Shown piece by piece: positions 25,733-34,930 of a stretch of 64,000 bases of DNA. Positions within the stretch are counted from its first letter, which is position 1. Each line of letters opens with the position of its first letter. The notes beneath the pieces were generated by a model. The model worked only from the letters and a program-made list of their open reading frames with translations. It ran no database searches and was not told where the DNA came from. This DNA comes from Bacillus sp. N1-1. Lineage in GTDB: Bacteria; Bacillota; Bacilli; Bacillales; Guptibacillaceae. The translations under genes and the position numbers were made by a program. The stretch lies in NCBI RefSeq assembly GCF_009818105.1, contig NZ_CP046564.1, positions 1,116,001 to 1,180,000 on the forward strand, read 5' to 3'.

Positions 25733-26317
25733 ATGAAAAGATGGATGGTTCTTGGATTGATCCTAAGTGTCATGTTTGTTCTTGCTGCTTGTGGTGGAGG
25801 GAATGAAGAAGGAACAACGGAAAATGAACCTGAGACAACAGGGGAGGAGCAAAGTGAAGAGCCGATGGAAACAATCACGGTGAGTATGAAGAACCAGGAT
25901 GATGAAGAGATCGGAACGGCAGAACTGAAGGAGCACGATGGTGCTACAATGATCAGTCTTGATGTAAGTGACTTACCAGAAGGAGAGCACGGTTTTCATA
26001 TTCATGAAAACGGCTCGTGTGAAGCGCCTGACTTTAAATCTGCTGGAGGGCATTATAATCCTGAAGACGTAGATCATGGTACGGCATCAGACAACGGTCC
26101 GCATGCAGGAGATATGGAAAACATTGAAGTAGCAGAAGATGGAACAATTCAAAACGAGATTATGAATGATAAAGTAACGCTAAAAGCAGGAGAAGAGAAC
26201 TCGCTCCTAAAAGAAGGTGGAACAGCTCTTGTGATTCATGCGAACGCAGATGATATGGAGTCGCAACCGTCTGGAGATGCTGGCGACCGAATTGCGTGTG
26301 GTGTGATTGTTAAATAA
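25733..26317 (+). CDS. sodC: Cu/Zn superoxide dismutase lipoprotein
   Basis: A 194-residue exported lipoprotein: a signal peptide ends in LAAC (Cys20), then an acidic linker, then a SodC domain. Copper/zinc ligands are visible in GFHIHENG (HxH), GGHYNPE, DHG, GPHAGDM and VIHANADD. The disulfide pair is Cys in NGSCEAP and Cys in RIACGV. In Bacillus relatives this type (YojM-like) may be weakly active. The ATG at 25733 is used because AAAGGAGA is upstream; a 41-codon extension to 25610 encodes no signal-like sequence. Confidence 0.9.
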   Translation: MKRWMVLGLILSVMFVLAACGGGNEEGTTENEPETTGEEQSEEPMETITVSMKNQDDEEIGTAELKEHDGATMISLDVSDLPEGEHGFHIHENGSCEAPDFKSAGGHYNPEDVDHGTASDNGPHAGDMENIEVAEDGTIQNEIMNDKVTLKAGEENSLLKEGGTALVIHANADDMESQPSGDAGDRIACGVIVK

Positions 26318-26318
26318 T

Positions 26319-26357
26319 AAAAGGGCAAACGGCAGAAAAAACCGTTTGCCTTTTTTT
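26319..26357. terminator. Bidirectional terminator
   Basis: AAAGGGCAAACGG pairs with CCGTTTGCCTTT and ends in seven T residues, between convergent sodC and RND genes. Confidence 0.9.
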
Positions 26358-29300
26358 AGTTTGCGACACTTTGCTCTTTCACGATTTCCTGCTTTCGCTC
26401 TCGCTTTGCTTTCCGGAAATAAAGAAGTTCATAAAAAACAGGAACGATAACGAGTGTTAGTACCGTGGCGCCAGAAAGTCCGCCGATGACGACAACGGCA
26501 AGTGACTTTGATACGAGACTGCCATCTTCCGAGTGTCCGAACAGGAGGGGAAGCATTGCACAAATGGTAGCGATGGCAGTCATGATAACCGGACGAAGGC
26601 GGGTACTGCAGGCTTCCATAATTGCATCGCGAATGATCATCGTTTCTTCATTTTGTTTCACACGATCGATTAATACAATAGCATTTGTAACCACAATGCC
26701 AATTAGCATCAACGCTCCGATCAGTGCGGTCGCATCAGCTGGTACACCTGAAATCAGTAGACCTAGAACGGCGCCAATGGATGCTAGCGGAAGCGTCATT
26801 AGAATCGCAAGTGGTGCGCGCAGAGTTTTAAAGGTCAGCACCATAATGAGATACACAATGAGAATGGACGCGAGCATGGTCATGCCAAGATCTTTAAAAT
26901 CATCTGCCTGTTGCTGCGAAGCGCCTCCAGTAGCAAGCGTAACGCCATTCGGTAAATCAAGATCTTGCACTTTTTGATCGATATTTTGCGCAATAACCGA
27001 CAGCTCATCTGGTGTGACTTCGGCTGTAATGCGTGCATACAAATCACCGTCTTTATGAAGAACCGTGCTCGGTTTCTCTTCTGTGGTGATGGTTGCAACT
27101 TGGGACAATGGAACAACGCCGTTTGACGTGGCAAGCGTTAAATCGTTTAGCTTAGAAAGTGAATCTGTTTTAATTCCAGCATTCAAAAATACTGGAGTTT
27201 GTTGCTCGTTAAGCTCGACTGCACCAATTGGCTGTGGATTCAGCAAGCTTCGAATCTGCATTGCCGTTTGCTCGGCATTGGCTTTTTCCGTATTGACCTT
27301 AACCGTATACACGGGCGAAGTTTTATCCTGATTACTTGAGACTTTTTGAACCCCATCGACTTCTTTCATTTCATTCATGATCTGATCAGAAGCAGTTAGA
27401 ATATCAGTTGTATTGTTTCCGATTACATCGTATGTGATAGAAGAATTCGAGGAGCCACCAAACATCGAAGACGGACTCGCTTCAATCGTCACGTTCTTTT
27501 CATTCTTTTTCGCTTCGTTTACCTGGTCAATGAATTTCTCTGCGTCAGCGTCTTCTTTCATAATGAAGAGATAATTCACTGTATCTGGATCGCTCACTTG
27601 ACCATACTGAGCATCTTCTTCGCTCGATCCATATTGGGTAACCATATGCTCATAGCCGTCAAAAACAGCTAATGTCTGTTCAAAATCGACCATCCGTTCT
27701 TGCTTTGTTTCTTCAGGCGTTGCGCTTGGGAATTCCATACTGACTGATACCATTGAAGCATCATTTGCACCCGTTGCCGCTTTTGGCATCGTCATGTAAA
27801 GCGCGATCGATCCACCAAATACGAGCATCGCTAATAAGATTGGGACGAATTTATGATTAAGCGACCAACGTAATATGCTTAAATAACGATCAGGCGTTTT
27901 GTGTGCCGGCAATGTGGTGTTCTTCAGCATCGCTCTACTTAGAAGTGGAACGACGGTAAGCGCAACAATAAGGGAAGCGAGTAGAGAGTAAGTAACGGTT
28001 AAGCCAAAAGGTAAAAGGAAAGCTCTAAGGGAACCATTAACTAACCCCATTGGCAAGAAAACGGCAACCGTAATGAGCGTTGAAGACGTAATCGCTCTCG
28101 ATACTTCCTTAGTGGCATCAAGCACCATCGTTTTAGACAACTTCTCATTTTGACTTCGCCTGAAGATGTTCTCAACGACAACAATACTGTCATCAACAAG
28201 GCGTCCGACGGCCACAGCCACCCCGCCAAGCGTAAGAATATTTAATGTTACGCCAGAAAGCCAGAGAAGAAGGAGCGTGATGGCGAGTGAAAGCGGAATG
28301 GAAAGCGCCGTAATGAGCGTCGGTTTAAATTTCCTCAGAAATAATAAAATCACAAGTGTGGCAAATAAAGCACCAAGTCCAACTTCACGAGCCATGCTCG
28401 TTACCGAATTTTTTACCATGTCACCAGTTGTAAAAAGCGTAGTCGCTTCAACGCCAGGGTAGTCTTTGTTAATTTTTTTCACCGTTTCTTCGACTTCATT
28501 TCCAGCCGTTACAGCACTTGCGTCGCTTTCTTTAAAAAGCACCACTGCAACAGCTTCTTTCCCGTCCACACGCGCAATCATATCTTCTGATTTTACTTGC
28601 TCAACCGATGCGATCTCTTTCAGAGAAACAGAAGGCGCATCCGGGATTTGAAGCGGGATCGGTAAATTTTCAAGCGCCTCAATCGATGTCAGGTTATCCG
28701 TAACGTTAATCGTGCTTTTTTGACCATCAATTGTACTGTTTCCAGCAGTGGCTGAAACGTTTTGTCCTTGCAGAACTCCCATGACCGCATTCACTGGTAG
28801 TTGAAGCTCTTTCAATTTAACTTGATCTAAATTGATTTGAATGCGAGATCCGCTTTCACCTACGATGCTCGCAGCGGACAAGCTTTCTTCATTTTCAAAA
28901 AGCGGTTTAAACTCATCGTTCACCTTTTCGATGTTCGATTTCGTTAACCCATCGTCAAACGTAAGCGACACTTGACCAACAGGAATCATCGTTGTATTGA
29001 GCTGCGACACCTGTGGTTTTCCGATGCCTTCAGGTAATGAGAGCGTGCTAATGGCATCTTGCACATTGTTCTTCGCTTCCTTCATATTTGTTTTGGAGTC
29101 AAAGTTGATCACGATTTGTGAAAAGCCTTCGCCAGTTGTTGAAAGGATGGATGTTTTTCCATTAATCGACGCAACCGCCTGTTCGACGGGCTCTGTGACC
29201 GATGTCGTCATCGATCCTGCATCGTACCCCTGACCAAGTGTAACGACTGTTACTTGTGGATTATCCGCTTCAGGTAAAAACTCCATTGGCAATAGAAAAT

Positions 29301-29388
29301 AGCTAACCGTCCCGACTAATAACGTAATGATAACAAACAATGTCATCGCTGCTTTGTTTCGAAAAGCCCAATTCGTTAATGATGGCAT
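26356..29388 (-). CDS. RND-family efflux transporter (SwrC/AcrB type)
   Basis: A 1010-residue resistance-nodulation-division transporter. It has twelve transmembrane helices in two halves with large extracytoplasmic loops after helices 1 and 7. Proton-relay Asp residues are visible in GRLVDDSIVVVENIFRR (helix 4). Family landmarks include FLPEADNPQVTV after helix 1 and VTNAIVLIDRVKQN in the second half. In Bacillus the relative SwrC (YerP) exports surfactin and other amphiphiles. ATG 29388 is chosen since GGGGGAA lies just upstream; a 36-codon extension lacks one. No adapter protein gene adjoins it. Confidence 0.85.
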   Translation of the reverse strand: MPSLTNWAFRNKAAMTLFVIITLLVGTVSYFLLPMEFLPEADNPQVTVVTLGQGYDAGSMTTSVTEPVEQAVASINGKTSILSTTGEGFSQIVINFDSKTNMKEAKNNVQDAISTLSLPEGIGKPQVSQLNTTMIPVGQVSLTFDDGLTKSNIEKVNDEFKPLFENEESLSAASIVGESGSRIQINLDQVKLKELQLPVNAVMGVLQGQNVSATAGNSTIDGQKSTINVTDNLTSIEALENLPIPLQIPDAPSVSLKEIASVEQVKSEDMIARVDGKEAVAVVLFKESDASAVTAGNEVEETVKKINKDYPGVEATTLFTTGDMVKNSVTSMAREVGLGALFATLVILLFLRKFKPTLITALSIPLSLAITLLLLWLSGVTLNILTLGGVAVAVGRLVDDSIVVVENIFRRSQNEKLSKTMVLDATKEVSRAITSSTLITVAVFLPMGLVNGSLRAFLLPFGLTVTYSLLASLIVALTVVPLLSRAMLKNTTLPAHKTPDRYLSILRWSLNHKFVPILLAMLVFGGSIALYMTMPKAATGANDASMVSVSMEFPSATPEETKQERMVDFEQTLAVFDGYEHMVTQYGSSEEDAQYGQVSDPDTVNYLFIMKEDADAEKFIDQVNEAKKNEKNVTIEASPSSMFGGSSNSSITYDVIGNNTTDILTASDQIMNEMKEVDGVQKVSSNQDKTSPVYTVKVNTEKANAEQTAMQIRSLLNPQPIGAVELNEQQTPVFLNAGIKTDSLSKLNDLTLATSNGVVPLSQVATITTEEKPSTVLHKDGDLYARITAEVTPDELSVIAQNIDQKVQDLDLPNGVTLATGGASQQQADDFKDLGMTMLASILIVYLIMVLTFKTLRAPLAILMTLPLASIGAVLGLLISGVPADATALIGALMLIGIVVTNAIVLIDRVKQNEETMIIRDAIMEACSTRLRPVIMTAIATICAMLPLLFGHSEDGSLVSKSLAVVVIGGLSGATVLTLVIVPVFYELLYFRKAKRERKQEIVKEQSVAN

Positions 29389-29600
29389 ACAGTTTCCCCC
29401 GGTTTCCTTAAAATAGTGAGTGCGATATGAAACTCCGTCCTCGTTCTTTTTAAATTTACTGCAATTACGAGTGAGCGACAGCGGTCCCCGGTCCAAACTT
29501 TATCTAGGTCTGTAGACGTAGATCATGGAGGCCGTACTACAAAGGTCATTGTACGCTTGGGATCATGGACATATGCTTGTTGTGGGAACGACTTTTGGCG
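29389..29600. other. Upstream region of the RND gene
   Basis: About 210 bases with no convincing gene. It should hold the minus-strand RND promoter, but I see no clear consensus. It leads into the 20-base repeat array. Confidence 0.4.
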
Positions 29601-29720
29601 GTTTGGCCAATAAAAATGAAATTTAGCCAATAAAATCTCAGTTTGGCCAATAAATCTCGAATTTGGCTAATAAATTGGGAATTCAGCCAATATCCTGCGC
29701 TTTCGGCTGATCCCTTAATG
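29601..29720. repeat. Array of six 20-base units (TTTGGCCAATAAA core)
   Basis: Six back-to-back units of exactly 20 bases start at 29601, 29621, 29641, 29661, 29681 and 29701. The first four share the core TTTGGCCAATAAA with one or two changes each and differ in the last six bases; units five and six are progressively degraded. The first base alternates G/A in units one to four. The core includes the palindrome TTGGCCAA. It lies between the divergent RND and osmoprotectant genes; it could be a regulator-binding array or a minisatellite. Confidence 0.8.
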
Positions 29721-29921
29721 GAATGTGAGGTCTTATCACGCAGAAAATTGGTAATTTGCAGAAAAAATGGATTAGTACTTTAGTAATAGGGTAATAACAT
29801 AAAGTCCTGGTCTGTAGACAAGATAAAAAAAGGATGAACTCGCTGTCTTCCTACTTTGAATTTGTAGTATAACTCTGATTCGGGGGGATGATAGGAAATA
29901 AGAGTGAAGGAGGCTATCGTA

Positions 29922-30575
29922 TTGGACAAATGGATGAAATTTCTCGAGGTGAATGCTCCTCGTATTTTTGATTTAGCGATTGAGCACACGATTTTAGTAG
30001 GCTTAGCGATTATTGTTGCGCTGATCATTGGTGTTCCGCTAGGCATCTACTTAACGACCAATGACTATCTAGCTGAAACCGTTCTGCAGATTGCTTCAGT
30101 CATGCTAACGATTCCAAGTATTGCTCTATTCGGGGTGATGATCCCTGTCTTTTCTATTGTTAATCAAGGGATTGGATTTGTCCCTGCTTTCGTAGCGCTG
30201 GTGCTTTACTCGCAGCTCCCAATTATACGAAATACATATACGGCAATTCGAAACGTTAATCCTGAAATGAGAGACGCTGCGAAGGGATTAGGAATGAAAA
30301 CGAGTCAGCGACTTTTGCGTGTGGAAATTCCAAATGCTTTTCCAATTATCATGGCAGGTATTCGGACAGCCGTTGTACTTAATATCGGAATCGGTGTCAT
30401 TGCGGCTTATATCGGCGCAGGCGGTTTAGGCGTACTGATCACGCAAGGAATTTCGCGTGGCGATAATTACTTAATTATTAGTGGCTCAATTGCTGTAGCT
30501 ATTCTAGCAATGATTGCAGATGGCATCTTGTTATGGATTCAAAAACGTTATACACCAAAAAGCATTGCGAACTAA
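29922..30575 (+). CDS. Osmoprotectant ABC transporter permease (OpuCB-like)
   Basis: A 217-residue inner-membrane permease of the OpuB/OpuC (OsmU) class that imports glycine betaine, carnitine or choline. It has six helices and the permease EAA-like loop IRNVNPEMRDAAKGLGM that contacts the ATPase, followed by RVEIPNAFPIIMAGIRTAVV. TTG at 29922 is the start, eight bases after AAGGAGG; a GTG six codons upstream overlaps that site. It is the first gene of a four-gene operon with the ATPase 16 bases downstream. Confidence 0.9.
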   Translation: MDKWMKFLEVNAPRIFDLAIEHTILVGLAIIVALIIGVPLGIYLTTNDYLAETVLQIASVMLTIPSIALFGVMIPVFSIVNQGIGFVPAFVALVLYSQLPIIRNTYTAIRNVNPEMRDAAKGLGMKTSQRLLRVEIPNAFPIIMAGIRTAVVLNIGIGVIAAYIGAGGLGVLITQGISRGDNYLIISGSIAVAILAMIADGILLWIQKRYTPKSIAN

Positions 30576-30591
30576 GGAGTGAGGTGAAGAA

Positions 30592-31584
30592 ATGATTACA
30601 TTTGATAAAACAACGAAGACGTATGAAGGTGGCGTAACAGCCGTAGATGGAGTGGACTTTACCGTTGAAAAAGGTAATATTGTCGTACTGTTGGGTCCAT
30701 CTGGGTGCGGGAAAACAACGTTGCTTCGTATGGTGAATCGTCTGGAAACGATTTCGGATGGGAAAATCACGATTGATGGCGAAGATTCCATGTCTTTAGA
30801 CCAAATCGCATTAAGAAGAAAAATTGGATATGTCATTCAAAGCAATGGTCTTTTTCCGAATATGACGATTGAAGAGAACGTTATGATTGTGCCAGATTTA
30901 TTAGGATGGAATAAGAAAGATAAGCGAGCACGATTTAACAAACTCATGGAAATGATCGGATTAAGTGGAGAGAAGTTTGGCAAGCGGTATCCGCATGAAC
31001 TTTCTGGAGGGCAGCAGCAGCGAATTGGTGTGATTCGTGCATTAGCCGCAGATCCGCCAGTTATGTTGATGGATGAACCATTTGGCGCACTCGATCCAAT
31101 CATTCGCGAAAAGATTCAAGATGAGTTTCTTCAAATTCAACGCGAAGTGAAGAAAACGATTCTTTTTGTGAGTCATGACATTGATGAAGCGATTAAAATG
31201 GCAGATAAAATCGTTCTCTTGCGTGGTGGAGAAGTGATGCAATACGATACCCCTTCTGAGATGCTCGTTCGTCCTAAAAATGAATTCGTTCGTGAATTTT
31301 TTGGTAAGGACCGGGCCATTAAGAGCTTGAGTCTACATAGAATTCAAGATCTGCAAGAAATAATTGGTCTTGCAAATGTCGATGAAACGATTGAGGACAC
31401 AATCACCATTAATGTAAATCACGATTTGCGTAATACGTTATCAATGCTCCTGAATCAAGAAGCTGATCAGGTGATCGTGATTGATAATGACGGAAATAAG
31501 TTAGGCGCCATTACGATTGATCTTGTTCAAAAGTATCTTCATTTTGAAATTAAGGCGAAGCCTACCCTGGTGCAGAAGGGGTGA
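30592..31584 (+). CDS. Osmoprotectant ABC transporter ATPase (OpuCA-like)
   Basis: A 330-residue ATPase energising betaine/carnitine-type uptake. Walker A GPSGCGKTT is near residue 37, the signature LSGGQQQR near 139 and Walker B VMLMDEPFGALDP near 155, with the switch His in VSHDID. The C-terminal part (about 255-325) contains a CBS-like segment (LRNTLSMLLNQEADQVIVID), which in OpuA/OpuC ATPases senses ionic strength or c-di-AMP; only one clear CBS copy is visible. It lies between two permease genes and four bases before the second. Confidence 0.9.
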   Translation: MITFDKTTKTYEGGVTAVDGVDFTVEKGNIVVLLGPSGCGKTTLLRMVNRLETISDGKITIDGEDSMSLDQIALRRKIGYVIQSNGLFPNMTIEENVMIVPDLLGWNKKDKRARFNKLMEMIGLSGEKFGKRYPHELSGGQQQRIGVIRALAADPPVMLMDEPFGALDPIIREKIQDEFLQIQREVKKTILFVSHDIDEAIKMADKIVLLRGGEVMQYDTPSEMLVRPKNEFVREFFGKDRAIKSLSLHRIQDLQEIIGLANVDETIEDTITINVNHDLRNTLSMLLNQEADQVIVIDNDGNKLGAITIDLVQKYLHFEIKAKPTLVQKG

Positions 31585-31588
31585 TGAG

Positions 31589-32326
31589 ATGAATAAGAAA
31601 AAAGTGATGAGCCGCTTGGTGAGCTTTTTCGTCTATGGAATTGTCGCGGTGTTCTTTATTTGGGCCATCAGCAACAGCTATTTTGATTATATCTTTAGTC
31701 AATCAAGTACATTTCTCTATTTACTGAAGCAGCACATGCAATTGGTGCTTGTTTCTTCACTCTTAGCAGTCGTTGTGGCATTGCCAGTTGGGATTCTGGT
31801 TACGCGTAGAAGTTTTCGACGTGCAGAGTGGATTGTCTCGAATACGGTGAATTTAGGTCAAACGATCCCGAGTCTAGCTGTTCTCGCATTGATGATTAGT
31901 ATTTTAGGCATAGGATTTAAAACGGCAGTATTCGCCCTGTTTATTTACTCGCTCCTTCCGATGTATCGAAATACAGTGGCCGGCATTGATTCAATTGACG
32001 AGAATTTGATCGATGCAGCGAGAGGGATGGGGATGAAGCCGATTCAAATTCTATTTCGAATTGAGTTACCAAATGCATCTTACTCAATCCTTGCGGGAAT
32101 TCGTACGGCTGTCGTATTAAATATCGGTACAGCAGCACTCGCCTATGTCGTTGGCGGAGGCGGGCTTGGCGTATGGATTTTCACTGGCATTCAGTTATTT
32201 GATAATGGCTATTTAATTTCAGGCGCTATTCCAGTCACATTATTAGCGATTTTTGTAGATTATTTGCTTCGGTTGCTTGAGCGTAAAATCGTACCAAAAG
32301 GCTCAAAGCCGCCACAAGAAACGTAA
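31589..32326 (+). CDS. Osmoprotectant ABC transporter permease (OpuCD-like)
   Basis: A 245-residue second permease of the osmoprotectant importer. It carries six helices and the coupling loop SIDENLIDAARGMGM, then RIELPNASYSILAGIRTAVV, closely parallel to the first permease. The two form a heterodimeric membrane core. ATG 31589 follows AAGGGGTGAT; a frame continuing to 31517 lies inside the ATPase gene and is not used. Confidence 0.9.
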   Translation: MNKKKVMSRLVSFFVYGIVAVFFIWAISNSYFDYIFSQSSTFLYLLKQHMQLVLVSSLLAVVVALPVGILVTRRSFRRAEWIVSNTVNLGQTIPSLAVLALMISILGIGFKTAVFALFIYSLLPMYRNTVAGIDSIDENLIDAARGMGMKPIQILFRIELPNASYSILAGIRTAVVLNIGTAALAYVVGGGGLGVWIFTGIQLFDNGYLISGAIPVTLLAIFVDYLLRLLERKIVPKGSKPPQET

Positions 32327-32343
32327 AGGTGGGAGGTGTTTGC

Positions 32344-33255
32344 ATGAAAAGAAAGCTATCTCGTATCATCGGAATTGTGCTGATCCTATCGATGCTTGCT
32401 TCGTGTTCAAGTGTAGGAATTGGGGGAAAGCAGATATCCGTTGGAGGTAAAAACTTTACGGAACAATACTTGCTTTCAGAAATGACCGCTTTTCTTTTAA
32501 AAGAAGAAGGCTTTAATGTAAAGCAGATGAATAACCTTGGGAGTACCGTCGTGCGGAAAGCGCTCGAAAACAGCCAGGTAGATATGATGTGGGAATATAC
32601 GGGCACAGCCCTCATTACATATATGGGCGAAGAGCCTATCGCAGATCCTGAGGAAGCTTTTGAAAAGGTAAAAGAATTAGACGCCAAAAATAATGACATC
32701 CATTGGATGAACATGTCGAACGTAAACAACACCTATGCGCTTGCAATGAGAGAAGAGCAGGCGAAAGAATTAGGCATTGAATCCATTAGTGATTTAGCAG
32801 CTTATGTAAATGAAAATCCAGGTGAACTGACGATGGCCTCAGACGCTGAATTTGCGAACCGGCCTGACGGATTACCTGGAGTCGAGGAAAAATACGGATT
32901 TGAATTCGATTCTAGTCAAATTAAACTTATGGATCTTGGCTTAACGCAACGGTCATTAGATAACGAACAAGTCGATGTCTCAGTCGCATTTGAAACAGAT
33001 GCAACGATCGTTGAGTATGACCTTGTTACGCTGAAGGATGATAAATCCTTCTTCCCGCCATACAGAGCGGCTGTTAGCATCAACGAGGACGTCTATGAAA
33101 AGTATCCAGAAGTGGAAGAAATCACAGCACGTTTAGGTGAAAAATTAAACAGCGATATCATGCGTGAATTGAATTATAAAGTCGACATTGAAGGGAACAG
33201 TGTTTCTGTTGTTGCTCATGATTGGCTCGTTGAGAATGGGCTGTTAGACGAATAA
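32344..33255 (+). CDS. Osmoprotectant-binding lipoprotein (OpuCC-like)
   Basis: A 303-residue substrate-binding lipoprotein. The signal peptide ends in LASC (Cys21). The mature part starts with ISVGGKNFTEQYLLSEM, the hallmark of glycine betaine/choline-binding proteins of the OpuAC/OpuBC type, and includes MMWEYTGTALITYM and VDVSVAFETDATI. It delivers quaternary ammonium compounds to the two permeases. ATG 32344 follows GGGAGGTG. The order permease-ATPase-permease-binding protein resembles OsmU/Yeh systems more than the B. subtilis opuC order. Confidence 0.9.
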   Translation: MKRKLSRIIGIVLILSMLASCSSVGIGGKQISVGGKNFTEQYLLSEMTAFLLKEEGFNVKQMNNLGSTVVRKALENSQVDMMWEYTGTALITYMGEEPIADPEEAFEKVKELDAKNNDIHWMNMSNVNNTYALAMREEQAKELGIESISDLAAYVNENPGELTMASDAEFANRPDGLPGVEEKYGFEFDSSQIKLMDLGLTQRSLDNEQVDVSVAFETDATIVEYDLVTLKDDKSFFPPYRAAVSINEDVYEKYPEVEEITARLGEKLNSDIMRELNYKVDIEGNSVSVVAHDWLVENGLLDE

Positions 33256-33271
33256 TTGATAATCGAAATAT

Positions 33272-33304
33272 AAAATGTCCTGCGAATTGGCGCAGGGCAT
33301 TTTT
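33272..33304 (+). terminator. Terminator of the osmoprotectant operon
   Basis: A stem AAAATGTCCTGCG/CGCAGGGCATTTTT follows the binding-protein gene. Confidence 0.85.
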
Positions 33305-33516
33305 AGTTTGAAACCGTTCTTTTCATTAAGAGAATTGTGATTAGATTAGAATGGTTTAATTTACTTTTTATGGTATTGTAGATGGAAGAGCATATTCTGT
33401 AATCGGGCAGGATAATTAAAGACTTGAACTCGAGATATTGGAAAAAATGGGGGTATAATTAGTAAGTAATTCCATATTGTAAGATGTTTCGTAAAGTAAG
33501 AAGAGACTAAGATGAA

Positions 33517-34674
33517 ATGAGGGGTTATGTGAAGTTAAAAGAGGTGCAAAGTCCTTATATTAATCAAGCTGTTAATGATATGAATTACAGTAATATTAAG
33601 TCACTGGGTACACCTATTATTGAAACAATGGATGATGGTATTTGTATTCATTTTATTTATTTTGGTGATAGCGAGACAAAGTCAGTTCATGTTTTAGGTA
33701 GTTTTCCAGGGTGGGAGCTACAAAAAGGGGAAATGATAAAAATCGCAGGTAGCCAGATCTGGGTGAAATCATATATAACCGACCGTCCCTTGGCGAGTAC
33801 GTATTATTTTTCAGTAAACGATAATCATGGAGATAACTGGGGAGAACGATTCGAACGATTAATAACGGATCCTTTAAACCCCAAAAAAATAGTGTTTTCT
33901 GAATCACCTGCTGACATAGAACAAGAAAATACCGAGTTATCATACGTTTCTGCCAATGAACCGATTCATTCTATGAAAATACCATCTAAAAATCCTACTC
34001 TTGTCAAAAAAGTGTTCACTAGTAACCTGTTGAAAAATCAAAGGGACCTTTGGATTTATGACCCCATTGAAACGGTTGATACCCCAAAAAATATAGTGAT
34101 TGTGTTTGATGGCTTTCAATATACAGAGGCTATTCCAACTGCTAATATAATTGATCTGTTGTATAGAAAAGGAAAAATACCTCCTACTGTAATGGTTGGA
34201 GTGGATAGCCCAGATCGTTTAATGAGTTAAATGGAAATGATCAATTTACTAATTTTATTACAGCTGAGTTATTACCGTGGATACATAACAAATTCACTAC
34301 TAGTCACAATCCTAAAGATATCGCATTATGCGGCGCAAGTTTAGGTGGTCTAACCGCATTTTATACTGCGTTAAATCATCCAAATCTTTTATGTATTATC
34401 CCAATCGGGTTCCTTAAATCGCAAAAAAACAAATGATAACCAGTATTGGTCTGTTCATTATGTAGAATCCGAACCAAGGCAGCTTAATCGTATTTATATG
34501 AATTCTGGACGGTTAGAGGTGGAGGAATTACAAAAAGCTAATTCCCTAACGTACAAAACACTTATCAATAATGGTTATGATGTGAAATATGATTTATTTA
34601 ATGGAGGACATGATTTGCTTTGGTGGCGTGAAACCTTTCTTAAAGGGTTAGAATATTTATTCCACGAAAAGTAA
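33517..34674 (+). pseudogene. Fes/IroE-like esterase, two frameshifts
   Basis: Three consecutive frames together encode an enterochelin-esterase-like protein. Frame one (to 34230) has a carbohydrate-binding-like N-terminal domain (VHVLGSFPGW, FSVNDNHGDNWGERFE) and NIVIVFDG. Frame two (about 34224-34425) holds the nucleophile motif CGASLGGLTAFY. Frame three (to 34674) holds YWSVHYVESEPRQLNRIYM and the catalytic-His segment GGHDLLWWRE. Shifts near 34222 and between 34400 and 34430 break it. GTG 33529 with GAGGGG just upstream is an alternative start. Such enzymes cleave siderophore or ester bonds. Confidence 0.7.
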
Positions 34675-34710
34675 GCGTGTTTTAAAAAGTTCAATATTCA
34701 TTTATCTCGG

Positions 34711-34740
34711 AGCTTATCATGAATAAGATAGGCTTTTTTT
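34711..34740 (+). terminator. Terminator after the esterase pseudogene
   Basis: An imperfect stem AGC-TTATC/GATA-GGCT is followed by seven T residues. Confidence 0.6.
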
Positions 34741-34930
34741 GACGTGAAATAAGAGGTGAAGTAATTTACATTGGTTATAAATTATGGGTAACACTCGAAC
34801 ATAAGGCAATAGACTTTATAAGACTCAAGGCCAATTTCAAAATAATTCTAAAGAGCATTTTTGAAAAACCCCATTTAATGTATGGTTAAAGAACAGTTTG
34901 AAAGTATGTTTAACGAGACAATGAAAGGTA

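Noticed and set aside
26465..26977. Plus-strand 170-codon frame inside the RND gene
   Set aside because: Antisense to a clearly conserved transporter and low-complexity; shadow frame.
29601..29720. The 20-base array as a CRISPR locus
   Set aside because: Units abut without 30-40 base unique spacers, and no cas gene is in the window.
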